DNA from: Magnetococcales bacterium
Lineage (GTDB): Bacteria; Pseudomonadota; Magnetococcia; Magnetococcales; JADFZT01
Reading direction: 5' to 3'
DNA length: 47,870 nt
Assembly (NCBI GenBank): GCA_015232395.1
Contig: JADFZT010000035.1
Span: 1 to 47,870, forward strand
The position numbers and the translations under genes are program-made. The notes beneath the pieces are model-generated. The model searched no databases. It saw only the letters and a program-made list of their open reading frames with translations, and was not told where the DNA came from. Below are positions 34,557 to 43,053 of this stretch, in pieces (positions within the stretch are counted from its first letter, which is position 1; each line of letters begins with the position of its first letter).

Positions 34557-35084
34557 ATGGCGGAAATCATCGAACTCTCCCAGTGGCGCTGGGAACAGTT
34601 GGCCAAGGAAAAAGCCCAGCGGCAGGCTCTGGTACTCCAGGCGGAAGTGTTGGCTGAAACCGGGGAGTTGCGTGGGGCAACCCGGAATATGCGCAAGCTG
34701 ATGAGGAGTTGGGAAGAGGTGGCGCTGGATGTCAGCCAGGAAGGGATTGGACCCGATGCCCTTCAGGAGGAGAGACAGCTGTTGGAACGGCTGCAGGCAG
34801 CCCGACAGCGGCTGATGGATCGCAGAGCCAAACACTATGAGGATAACAATCGGGTTCACCAGCAACAGATACTCAACGAAATCCAGGCCCATCAGGGTCA
34901 GATCAGGCAGTTGCGTCTTGCTTTGAGCCAGGATTATCGGCAGGTGGAGGCGCTGACGGCCCAGGATGAGCCCTCCTCCGATTCAGTAGAGACCCTCAAG
35001 CGCTCCATCGCCCTCAAAGAGCAGCGTATCAAGGATATCTCCCGCTTGATCACCGATCTGGAGGCTCGAACCCACAATTTGTAG
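34557..35084 (+). CDS. Coiled-coil hypothetical protein
   Basis: A 175-residue protein, almost entirely helical and rich in Gln, Glu, Arg and Leu, with long heptad-like stretches (about 8-60 and 75-170; for example ERQLLERLQAARQRLMDRRA). No domain is recognised; FliJ-like or PspA-like coiled-coils were considered, but nothing specific supports them. Start ATG 34557 with GGAGG 8 bp upstream. It lies 75 bp after the hemerythrin-like gene and is followed by a perfect hairpin at 35135. Confidence 0.65.
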   Translation: MAEIIELSQWRWEQLAKEKAQRQALVLQAEVLAETGELRGATRNMRKLMRSWEEVALDVSQEGIGPDALQEERQLLERLQAARQRLMDRRAKHYEDNNRVHQQQILNEIQAHQGQIRQLRLALSQDYRQVEALTAQDEPSSDSVETLKRSIALKEQRIKDISRLITDLEARTHNL

Positions 35085-35134
35085 CCTCTTCCAGTCTGCT
35101 TCCTGCCAACACTCTCACCGGTCCAAAGCTAAAG

Positions 35135-35172
35135 AGGAGCTGTCAGGAACCTCCCTGTTTCTGACAGCTCCT
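35135..35172. terminator. Perfect 12-bp hairpin between convergent genes
   Basis: AGGAGCTGTCAG (35135-35146) pairs without mismatch with CTGACAGCTCCT (35161-35172) around a 14-nt loop. It sits between the coiled-coil gene and the convergent DUF302 gene and probably acts as a bidirectional 3'-end signal, though there is no clear T-run on either side. Confidence 0.65.
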
Positions 35173-35262
35173 GCTGGTCATATCTGCTTCCAAAAGGGAG
35201 AGCGTTTTCCCTGCCTGCCAAAGCCATTTTCACAGGCCTGACTGGATAGCGTGCCGATCAAA

Positions 35263-35670
35263 TCAACGGCCAGGCAGGGCATCCAGAGCGGCGCGAATTT
35301 TTTGATCCACCTCGCCAGCAACAGCCGTTACTTCCGGATTGTCGATCACCCGGCCCATGGCCTTGGGATCCATCGCGGACACTTCCACCCCCTGGGCGCT
35401 CTCCCGGATGACGACGTTACAGGGCAGGAAAACGGCAATGTCAGGCACAGCTGTGGTGGCTCGAAGGGCCATGGGGGGGTTGCAGGCACCGAGAATCAGG
35501 GTGCGGGGGGTGTCCGCTCCCAGTTTATTCTTGAGGGTGGCTGCCACATCGATTTCGCTCAAAATACCAAATCCCTGATCAGCCAACGCCTTGCGTGCGG
35601 CTTCCACGGTCTCTTCATAACTGCCTGCAACGGCTTTGACGATGGCATAATCGATTGGTGCTTGGCTCAT
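35263..35670 (-). CDS. DUF302 domain protein
   Basis: A 135-residue cytoplasmic protein matching DUF302: the SYEETVEAARKALADQGFGI helix, then EIDVAATLKNKLG, LILGACNPPMALRA and FLPCNVVIRE, including the conserved Cys residues in GACNPP and LPCNV. DUF302 proteins are widespread and of unknown function; they often occur near thiol or stress genes. Start at 35670, just after GGGAG; an in-frame start at 35757 would add 29 residues without similarity to the family and is less likely. Confidence 0.9.
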   Translation of the reverse strand: MSQAPIDYAIVKAVAGSYEETVEAARKALADQGFGILSEIDVAATLKNKLGADTPRTLILGACNPPMALRATTAVPDIAVFLPCNVVIRESAQGVEVSAMDPKAMGRVIDNPEVTAVAGEVDQKIRAALDALPGR

Positions 35671-36098
35671 GATTTTTCTCCCTTGATCACAACATGATGG
35701 GTGGAGGCGGGGGCTGCCATCCTCCGGATCTGTTTCGGCACCCCTGAAAGGTGCCATGGCTTCAGGTCAAAAGGAGGCTTGGATGGTTTGGTGAATGACC
35801 TCTGGTTTCCAGGAGGGCTGCCGATCCAACGCCCCGGCCCATTTTCTTCACTTAATCCCTGCCACCTGCTTGATTTCCATCTGTTTTGTTTGATTCGATG
35901 CTTTGTTGGTCCAATTCCTTTGAACAAGAGCAGGAGGCCCATGCCAAATAGGGTGGAGGTGATTCCAAGTGATATCTCATCCACCGAAGTGGTGATCTCC
36001 TGAGTGATCAAAATAGAGGGATCCCGGGGAGATTTAACTCCAAACACTGATTTAAGGGAGCCCCGGTTAGCCAGAAAAGTTCCTGGGAGTTGGCACGA
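35671..36098. other. Non-coding region between DUF302 and the TPR gene
   Basis: About 430 bp with no supported gene. Open frames exist on both strands, but their products are rich in Pro/Arg/Ser with no domain, and neither has a good ribosome binding site. The promoter of the DUF302 gene should lie at the left side. The 13-mer AGTTGGCACGATC near 36090 also occurs near 15990; this is probably chance. Confidence 0.45.
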
Positions 36099-37649
36099 TC
36101 ATGGGTTTAAATCCTCAGGCATCAGAGGTGGAAGATGGTTTAAGACCTGATTTAGAGCCTCCTGGGTGACATAGTGGCTTGGGTTGAGGCCCATTTTTTT
36201 TTGAAAGGCGCGGATGGCGATCAGGGTGTTGGGGCCGGGCAGTCCATCTGCCGGGCCGGGATCGATTCCCAGGAGCGTTAGGCGGCGTTGTACCTCTTTG
36301 ACGGTCTTTCGCAGGGAGTTGATGTCGCTGCGGTGCAGGCCGTTTTGCTCCTCCAGCTGTCGGATCAAATGGGCGTGTTCCTCCCGGGCTGCCACCGAGC
36401 GGGGATTGTCCGCTCCCAGGTCTGCTACGAAAATGGCCAGGGCCGTGCGTAGATTTTCTTCAGCCAAAATCTCTTTTTCCTGAGCGATCAGACAGCGGCC
36501 AAGGCCACTTTTAAGGCGTCCCAAGCGGGCATCCCGGGGATGTTCAGCCTGCTGCCACAGGAAGGTTGCCCGGGAGAAAAGTTCCTGGGCGGGGGTGTGT
36601 TGATTTTCCATATAGTGGTTTTCTGCCAGGCTCACCATCGCCAGAATGGTGCGAGGATCTTCGGCACCATAAATTTTTTCCAGAAGTGCCAAGGCTCGCT
36701 GAAAAACAGGTCGGCCATGGGCAGGATTGTTGAGTAGCTGGTGGGCCGTGGCCAGGCGGGAGAGAATCGGTATCAGGTCGGGGTGTTGTGTGCCGTTGAT
36801 GTTTTCAGCAATGGCCAGGGCTGTCTTGAGTTGCTCCAGGGATTTTTCAGGATTTCCCGCCAGATTTTCCAGCTTGGCCATCTCTACCAGCACACCTACC
36901 CGCAGGGGATGGTAGGGGCCGGGGGTTTCCATGAGGATTTTTTGAGCCTGTTCGTAGAGCGGTGCGGCTTGGTTGGGATTTTCGGAGTGGGCTAAAATTT
37001 CCGCCTCCCGGATCAGATGGACAGCCAGGGCGGGGTTGTCGGATTTTTGCTTTTTTTGCTGGATTTGATAGCTTCTTTGCCGATAGCTGTGGGCCTTTTG
37101 GGGCTCTTCGACAGCTTCAGCGGCTTTGGCCAGTCCTGAAAGAGCCGGTTCCAGAAAAAGATGTTCAGGGCCATGGCTTTTTTCCAAAATGGACAGTGCC
37201 CGGGCAAACTGTTCAGCGGCCTCTTGGGGCTGGTCCAGGGTCAGGCGGATTTTGCCCAACTCCACCAACGGATTGGCGAGCAGAGGGTGATCTTCCCCCA
37301 GGGATTTTTCTTGTAGCAGAATAGCCCGGGTGAGGGGGGATGCGGCCTTTTGGGGTTGGTGATGGCTTTGATAAAACCGGGCAATCTGAAAAAGACTCCA
37401 GGCCAGACGGGGGTTTTCCGGGCCCAGCCTTTCCCCTTCCCGAACCAACGCCGCAAACCGTTCTTCAGCCTCCTCCAGGGGGATCTCCCGGGTGATGCTG
37501 AAAGCCTCTTGGGCGCGCTCCTGCCAAGCTTTTTCAGCCGCAGGGATGGGCGTGGTCCAAAGTGATGCGATGAGCCATCCGGCCAAAAGGAGCCCGGGTC
37601 TGTTTCTCATCAGACCATCGCCAGAGTGCTTGGTGGAAATCTCCGCCAT
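36099..37649 (-). CDS. Secreted TPR-repeat protein with C-terminal peptidoglycan-binding domain
   Basis: A 516-residue protein. A hydrophobic signal peptide (residues 14-38: MRNRPGLLLAGWLIASL, cleaved near AA-EKA) is followed by TPR-like repeats of the kinesin-light-chain type (about 45-420; RAILLQEKSLGEDHPLLANP, RALALLEKIYGAEDPRTIL), a coiled-coil-like segment, then a PG_binding_1 domain (about 445-505; VQRRLTLLGIDPGPADGLPG and AIRAFQKKMGLN). It is probably periplasmic, bound to peptidoglycan, with the TPRs binding a partner protein. Start uncertain: ATG 37649, or ATG 37610 which starts directly at the signal peptide. Both neighbours are on the same strand but separated by more than 300 bp. 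Confidence 0.82.
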   Translation of the reverse strand: MAEISTKHSGDGLMRNRPGLLLAGWLIASLWTTPIPAAEKAWQERAQEAFSITREIPLEEAEERFAALVREGERLGPENPRLAWSLFQIARFYQSHHQPQKAASPLTRAILLQEKSLGEDHPLLANPLVELGKIRLTLDQPQEAAEQFARALSILEKSHGPEHLFLEPALSGLAKAAEAVEEPQKAHSYRQRSYQIQQKKQKSDNPALAVHLIREAEILAHSENPNQAAPLYEQAQKILMETPGPYHPLRVGVLVEMAKLENLAGNPEKSLEQLKTALAIAENINGTQHPDLIPILSRLATAHQLLNNPAHGRPVFQRALALLEKIYGAEDPRTILAMVSLAENHYMENQHTPAQELFSRATFLWQQAEHPRDARLGRLKSGLGRCLIAQEKEILAEENLRTALAIFVADLGADNPRSVAAREEHAHLIRQLEEQNGLHRSDINSLRKTVKEVQRRLTLLGIDPGPADGLPGPNTLIAIRAFQKKMGLNPSHYVTQEALNQVLNHLPPLMPEDLNP

Positions 37650-37982
37650 ATTTCAGCCCCATCTCCCGTTCATCCCGTCACGCGTCACAGTCAGGGGTGA
37701 GATGGAGAAAAAAATCGGTGCGGGATCGCCGCGTAAGGTTTTCATGATTCGAAAAGGTGCTCTGATACCCAAGTCGGGGAGTGTCGGCCAGGAAAAAAAG
37801 AGATTTTGCTATCGATCCTGCCTGAATGGTGCAGCCAAACTCTATTTGGTATCAACGCCACACGCTGTTGGCAAGGGGTTTGGAACCTATTGCGGGATAA
37901 TTGCCTTGGTTTGAGTGGCAAGTGTTGAGGTGAAATGGGGAATGATGAGTGACAGGGAGGGGGGTGGGATGGTCTTGGCCGA
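37650..37982. other. Non-coding region upstream of the TPR/PG-binding gene
   Basis: About 330 bp without a supported gene. It should contain the promoter of the minus-strand TPR gene and the 3' end of the EAL gene. I see no convincing -10/-35 pair, hairpin or repeat. Confidence 0.4.
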
Positions 37983-40900
37983 TCAAGCGGTGGATGAAAA
38001 TTTAAATTTTTCTTCCTTCAAAAGGTGGATAAAATCCTCTTCGGTCAACGGCGGGCTGTAATGGTATCCCTGGATTTCGTCGCAGCCGTTTACCCGTAAA
38101 AATTCCAGCTGGTCCGCATTTTCGACCCCTTCGGCGACGACCTTGAGATGCAGCCCTCTGGCGATGGCGATGGTGGCGGAAACAATGGCGGCATCCTCTG
38201 AATCATCGGGCAGGTGCATCACAAAGGAGCGGTCGATCTTGAGGGTGTGGATGGGAAATTGTTTCAGATAGCTCAAGGAGGAGTAGCCGGTGCCAAAATC
38301 ATCCACCGAAATGAAAACCCCCATGTCGTTGAGCTGCCCCATGGTGGCGATCACTTGTTTCACATCCACCATGGCGGTGCTTTCAGTGATTTCCAGCTCT
38401 AACAGTTGTGCCGGAATACCGCTTTTGGCCAGGGTGGCTTCTACGGTTTCCAGGAGATCCTCCTGTTGAAACTGCCGGGCGGAAAGGTTGACCCCAACCC
38501 GTAAGGGTCCCAGCCCCAGGTCCATGCAACTGCGGGCCATCTGGCAGGCTTCCTTGAGAATCCACAGCCCCAAGGGCACGATCAGTCCGGTCTCTTCAGC
38601 CAGGGGGATGAAATCCAGGGGGGAGACAGTTCCCACCTTCGGCCTGTTCCAGCGGACCAGTGCCTCCATGCCCACAATACGACCAGAGGTGAGATCCACC
38701 TTGGGCTGGTAGTGGAGGAGATATTCCTGACGCTCCAGGGCCTGACGCATATCCCCTTCCAGGACCAGGCGGTTTTCTGCCTGCTCCCCCATCATCCGGG
38801 TATAAAACTGACACTGGTCCCGACCGGCATTTTTGGCGCGGGTCACCGCAATTTCGGCGTTTTTGATCAGGGTTTGGGCGTTGTCCCCGTCATCCGGAAA
38901 CAGGGAGACGCCGATGCTGGCGGTGAGAAACAGCTCCCGGGCTTCGAATCGGTAGGGGCGTGAGAGGGCGGTGACCAGTTTGCGCACCACGTGGACCGTA
39001 TCGGTATATTCCTTGATGTCCCGTATGATCAGAGCAAAGGAGTCTCCCGAAAGCCGTCCGGTGGTGTCCCCCTCTCTGAGCACCCCTTGAAGTCGGGAGG
39101 CGGTTTCCTGTAGCAGCATATCGCCACTGGCAAAGCCCAGGCTGTTGTTGACATCCTTGAACCGGTCCAGGTTGAAGACCAGAATCATGATTTTTTCCTG
39201 GTCCCGGTGGGCGTGACGTATGGCCTGTTGCAAGCGGTCTTGGAAAAGATTGCGATTGGGCAGGCTGGTCAGGGTGTCGTGAAAAATGGTGTAACGCAGC
39301 TCTTCTTCGCTACGCTTGATATCGGTGAGGTCGTGAAACAGCCCGACAAAGTTGGTGATGGTCCCGTTTTTGTCCCGAATGGCGGTGATGGTGAGGCTCT
39401 GGGGAAAGGCCTCCCCATCTTTACGGCGGTTCCAGATCTCTCCCTGCCATTGACCCTGGTTGGTGATCTGATCCCACATTTCCCGGTAAAAACCGCTCTC
39501 CTGACGACCTGATCGGAGCAGTCGGGGATTTTTGCCGATCACCTCCTGGGGGGTGTAGCCGGTAATGGCGCTGAAAGCGGGATTGACCGATTGGATCATG
39601 CCTTCACTGTCGGTCACCATCACCCCTTCGATGGCGTTGTCAAACACCTGGGTGGTGATTTGGATGTGGTCTTCGGCCAGATGCATGGCATCGTTGAAGA
39701 CCCGGGTGGCGATTTTGAGCTTGTTTTCCGCTTCCCGGCGTTCGGTTATGTCCAGGAGGGTGCAGAGCATGCGTACCGGACGGCCCTTGGCATCCCGGTC
39801 CACCTCGCCCTGGGAGAGGGTAAAACGAACCGAGCCGTCCGGGCGGACCATGCGGTGTTCCAGGTTGAACGCCTGTTTTTCAAAGAGTGCGGCATCCAGG
39901 GTTCTTTGAAAATGATCCCGGTCTTCGGGGTGGATGGCATCCAAAAAAGAGCCCTGATTGGGAAGATGCTCACCGATGGGTAGATCAAGGATTCGAAACA
40001 CCTCATCGGACCAAAGGCTGGTGCCCGCCGTGATGTCCCACTCCCAGTTGCCCAAATGGGCAATTTCTTGGGCCTTGGCCAGTCGCTGTCGGTTGTTTTC
40101 CAGAGCGGCTTCGGCTTTTTTTCGTTCGGTGATGTCCTGGATGATGGCAGAAAAAAAGCGGGCACCGTCGGAAATACCGGTGCCCAGGGAGATGGAGACT
40201 GGAAATTCAGTGCCATCCTGGCGCTGGGCATAGGTTTCGAAGGTTTTTTTCGGGGTGAAGGGGTGTCTGGCGCGGCTGACCTCTCTCAAACCATTGATAT
40301 GGTCCTGCCGATAGCGCTCGGGCATCAGCCGGGTCAGGGGTTGGCCCAGGATCTCTTTTTCCTGAAAGCCGAAGATCGCCTCAGCCCCCAGATTCCAAAA
40401 GGTGACGAGCCCCTCTTCGTTGGCGGCGATGATGGCGTTGGTGGCGGATTGGGCCAAGGCCCGAAACCGTTCCTCACTCTTTTCCAGCGCCCGTAGATCC
40501 CGATAAGCCCGCAGGCAGACCATCACCGTTGAGATCAGTTTTTGATCCGAAAGATCGGTCTTTTCCTTGTAGTCGTTGATATCGTACTGGGAGATCACCG
40601 ACATTTCCGGCGCCTGACCCGGTTGACCGGTTCTCAGGATGATCCGCACAAAGGGATTTTTCAGCTCCTGGCGGATGTAGCGGGCCACTTCCAGGCCAGC
40701 ATCATCGGTCTCCATCACCACATCCAGGAGCAGGATAGCCGTATCCGGGTGTTCCGCCAGCATCCGTTTGGCATCGGCCCCGGAGTAGCCGCTCAACAGG
40801 TTGAGATCCAGCCCGTCAAAGTGAATGCCCCGGAGGATAACCCGGGTCAGGGCGTGGATATCCACATCATCGTCGATGATCATCACTTTCCAGGGGGATT

Positions 40901-41045
40901 GTTCTTTTCTGGAAAGAGAGTCGGTGGGCAGGTTGGCTCTTTCAGACGGCTCCTCTTCATCCGCGAAGGCGAGTTCGTCTTCGGGATGGGGGGGGGGGTG
41001 GGCGAGAAATACCCGTTTATCAGAGGTAGCCATGGGCCGTATCAT
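37983..41045 (-). CDS. REC-PAS3-degenerate GGDEF-EAL regulator (c-di-GMP phosphodiesterase)
   Basis: A 1020-residue cytoplasmic protein. Domains: receiver (about 52-190) with Asp108 in LLLDVVMETDDAG and an extended segment IILRTGQPGQAPE then YDINDYKEKTDLSDQ; three PAS domains (about 200-310, 325-440, 460-580) with PAC-like ends (IIQDITERKKAE, LLDITERREAE); GGDEF-like domain (about 590-755); EAL domain (about 770-1015). The cyclase signature reads SGDSF (666-670) instead of GGDEF, so cyclase activity is unlikely. The EAL motif (Glu794) is intact, with ELEITES, VDDFGTGYSSLSYLKQFP, KIDRSFV and VVAEGVE all present, so it should be an active c-di-GMP phosphodiesterase. Its receiver closely resembles that of the HD-GYP regulator at 41350. 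Start ATG 41045 after GGGA. Confidence 0.93.
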   Translation of the reverse strand: MIRPMATSDKRVFLAHPPPHPEDELAFADEEEPSERANLPTDSLSRKEQSPWKVMIIDDDVDIHALTRVILRGIHFDGLDLNLLSGYSGADAKRMLAEHPDTAILLLDVVMETDDAGLEVARYIRQELKNPFVRIILRTGQPGQAPEMSVISQYDINDYKEKTDLSDQKLISTVMVCLRAYRDLRALEKSEERFRALAQSATNAIIAANEEGLVTFWNLGAEAIFGFQEKEILGQPLTRLMPERYRQDHINGLREVSRARHPFTPKKTFETYAQRQDGTEFPVSISLGTGISDGARFFSAIIQDITERKKAEAALENNRQRLAKAQEIAHLGNWEWDITAGTSLWSDEVFRILDLPIGEHLPNQGSFLDAIHPEDRDHFQRTLDAALFEKQAFNLEHRMVRPDGSVRFTLSQGEVDRDAKGRPVRMLCTLLDITERREAENKLKIATRVFNDAMHLAEDHIQITTQVFDNAIEGVMVTDSEGMIQSVNPAFSAITGYTPQEVIGKNPRLLRSGRQESGFYREMWDQITNQGQWQGEIWNRRKDGEAFPQSLTITAIRDKNGTITNFVGLFHDLTDIKRSEEELRYTIFHDTLTSLPNRNLFQDRLQQAIRHAHRDQEKIMILVFNLDRFKDVNNSLGFASGDMLLQETASRLQGVLREGDTTGRLSGDSFALIIRDIKEYTDTVHVVRKLVTALSRPYRFEARELFLTASIGVSLFPDDGDNAQTLIKNAEIAVTRAKNAGRDQCQFYTRMMGEQAENRLVLEGDMRQALERQEYLLHYQPKVDLTSGRIVGMEALVRWNRPKVGTVSPLDFIPLAEETGLIVPLGLWILKEACQMARSCMDLGLGPLRVGVNLSARQFQQEDLLETVEATLAKSGIPAQLLELEITESTAMVDVKQVIATMGQLNDMGVFISVDDFGTGYSSLSYLKQFPIHTLKIDRSFVMHLPDDSEDAAIVSATIAIARGLHLKVVAEGVENADQLEFLRVNGCDEIQGYHYSPPLTEEDFIHLLKEEKFKFSSTA

Positions 41046-41349
41046 TTATCAATTCCCGCTTCTCTGGCAAGGCCTTCCATGTGGCTGTTTCCTTGAATGG
41101 CAGCTGTTGTATCAATTGAATTTAATTAATTCATTGATTATCAAGAAATATGTTTGGCTTGAATAGTGGTTTTTCATCTGTTGGGTTTTGGGATGATTTA
41201 TCCCGCAATTTGGTGGTTGAGGGAGGGGGCGATTGTTTTTGGTTGTATGGTTGCTTTCATCAGTGGCTACAACAGATGGGCCGGGCGGGCAAACGGCTCC
41301 AGGAGAGCTGTTTCGACCTTGATGAGAAAGAAAAAAGATACCTCAGTGG
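41046..41349. other. Non-coding region upstream of the EAL gene
   Basis: About 300 bp between the HD-GYP gene stop and the EAL gene start. It is AT-rich near 41100-41150 (TTTAATTAATTCATTG), a plausible promoter zone for the EAL gene on the minus strand, but no clear box pair can be fixed. No coding sequence is supported. Confidence 0.4.
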
Positions 41350-42948
41350 TTATTCTGACGACTGGGTATCCTGATACTCTTCCTGGATGGTAAGGAATGA
41401 GTCCAGATTGTCCATGAGCAGATCCACCAGGCGGGGATCAAAGCGTTGGCCCCGCTCCTCTTTGATCAGGGAGACGATTTTGTCCATATCCCACGCCTCC
41501 CGATAGCAGCGGTCGTGGAGCAGGGTGTCGAAAACATCCAGCAGGGTGGTGATTCGGGCGTGAATGTGGATCTCCTCCCCTGAAAGTCTCTTGGGGTAGC
41601 CATTGCCATCCCAGCGTTCATGGTGCTGTTCAGCAATGACGGCAGCCACCTGAAACACCTTGCGATTGGATTTTTCCAGGATTTTACGCCCCATTTCCGC
41701 ATGACCCTGCATCACTTGCCACTCGTCGTCCGTCAATTTGCCGGGCTTGTTGAGGATCTGATCGGGTACGCCGATTTTACCCAGATCGTGCATGGGGGAG
41801 GCCAGCCAGAGATCTCTGGCGGCATTTTCGGAGAGCCCTGCCAGGCGGGCCAGCCAGCGGGAGCTTTCCGCCACCCGGCGTACATGGTTGCCCCCCTCCT
41901 GGGAGCGAATGTCGATCACCTCTCCCAGGGTGAAGGAGACATCCCGCTGGGTATGGAGGATTTCCCGGTTGAGATAGAGATTGTCGAAAGCAAATCCCAC
42001 GTTGGTGGAAAAAAGTCGGATCAGGGTCTGGTCGGTTTCGGTGAGGGCGTGGCGGCCCTTGAGATAAATCAGGTTTTCGGAGCCGTTATGGGTGCGGAAA
42101 TAACCCACGAAGGTATCCCCCGAAAAAAGATCCTGGCGGGAGGTGGAAACCTGCTGCAGTTGATCCAGAATGCCGTTGGCCACCACCTCTTCCATGGACT
42201 TGCCGATGTGACTGCCATAGCTGCCGTTGGCGGCATAGAGGATATATTTACCCTCTTCGTTGGTGGCGGCGAAACCGGAAGCGGGTTGAACGTAGAGGGA
42301 ACTCTCCTCCAGATTCAACAGGGCAGCCAGCTGGGTGAGAACACCCGTCGCCAACTGTTTTAACGAGCGGATTTCAAAGAGGCTGCCTGTGGCCTGAACC
42401 ACCTTTTCCAGACCCTTGCGATTTTTTTCGATGTTGAGCAGATCCCGATAACCCCGCAGGGAGGCGGTAATCACGGTGATCATCTTCTGATCGGTGATAT
42501 CGGTCTTTTCCTTGTAGTCATTGATATCATACTCGCTGATGACCTCAGGCTCCGGGGCCTGGCCGGGCTGGCCGGTACGCAGCACGATACGGATAAAGCG
42601 GTTTTTCAGGGTTTCCCGGACATAACGCACCACATCGAGACCAGCGGTTTCGGTCTCCATCACCACATCCAGCAGCAAGACTGCGATATCGGGGTGGGCC
42701 TTGACCAGTTTTTGGGCTTCTTCACCGGAGTGGGCACTCAAAAAGCTGAGTTTTGCCCCCTCGAAGGCAAAATTTTTCAGCACCAGTCGGGTCATGAGAT
42801 GGACTTCGGGCTGATCGTCGGCGATGAGAATTTTCCAGGGGGCGGGAGCTTTTTCCTCACTGGAGCTTGAGGGGGAATCAGTCGTGGGTTCGTCGGCGAA
42901 CAGGAGTTCTTCGTTGGAGATGTTGTCGGTCTCATCGTGGCTGTTCAT
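41350..42948 (-). CDS. Response regulator REC-DUF3369-HD-GYP (c-di-GMP phosphodiesterase)
   Basis: A 532-residue regulator. After an acidic/Ser-rich N-terminal tail comes a receiver (about 37-185) with Asp94 in LLLDVVMETETAG and the extended RTGQPGQAPEPEVI then YDINDYKEKTDITDQK stretch. A GAF-like DUF3369 domain (about 195-355) follows, and then HD-GYP (about 360-520), with His387-Asp388 in SPMHDLGKIGVPD and HHERWDGNGYP starting at His442. All hydrolase residues are present. It is the third gene of a probable operon with the periplasmic binding protein and kinase upstream; the 105-bp gap to the kinase is small. Likely output of that kinase: controlled hydrolysis of c-di-GMP. Start ATG 42948 with GAGG 6-7 bp upstream (a GTG at 42951 is adjacent). 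Confidence 0.93.
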   Translation of the reverse strand: MNSHDETDNISNEELLFADEPTTDSPSSSSEEKAPAPWKILIADDQPEVHLMTRLVLKNFAFEGAKLSFLSAHSGEEAQKLVKAHPDIAVLLLDVVMETETAGLDVVRYVRETLKNRFIRIVLRTGQPGQAPEPEVISEYDINDYKEKTDITDQKMITVITASLRGYRDLLNIEKNRKGLEKVVQATGSLFEIRSLKQLATGVLTQLAALLNLEESSLYVQPASGFAATNEEGKYILYAANGSYGSHIGKSMEEVVANGILDQLQQVSTSRQDLFSGDTFVGYFRTHNGSENLIYLKGRHALTETDQTLIRLFSTNVGFAFDNLYLNREILHTQRDVSFTLGEVIDIRSQEGGNHVRRVAESSRWLARLAGLSENAARDLWLASPMHDLGKIGVPDQILNKPGKLTDDEWQVMQGHAEMGRKILEKSNRKVFQVAAVIAEQHHERWDGNGYPKRLSGEEIHIHARITTLLDVFDTLLHDRCYREAWDMDKIVSLIKEERGQRFDPRLVDLLMDNLDSFLTIQEEYQDTQSSE

Positions 42949-43053
42949 CACAAACCTCTGCTCTCATTCAGTGGGATTCCGGGCAGTAAGTGCTTTGTTG
43001 GCTGACAATTCAGTCTGTTTTGGTCAGCACTTTTACAAGTCGGCCCTGGGATT

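Noticed and set aside
35667-36047. Minus-strand open frame upstream of the DUF302 gene
   Set aside because: Its product has no recognisable fold, overlaps the DUF302 start and has no ribosome binding site; treated as non-coding.
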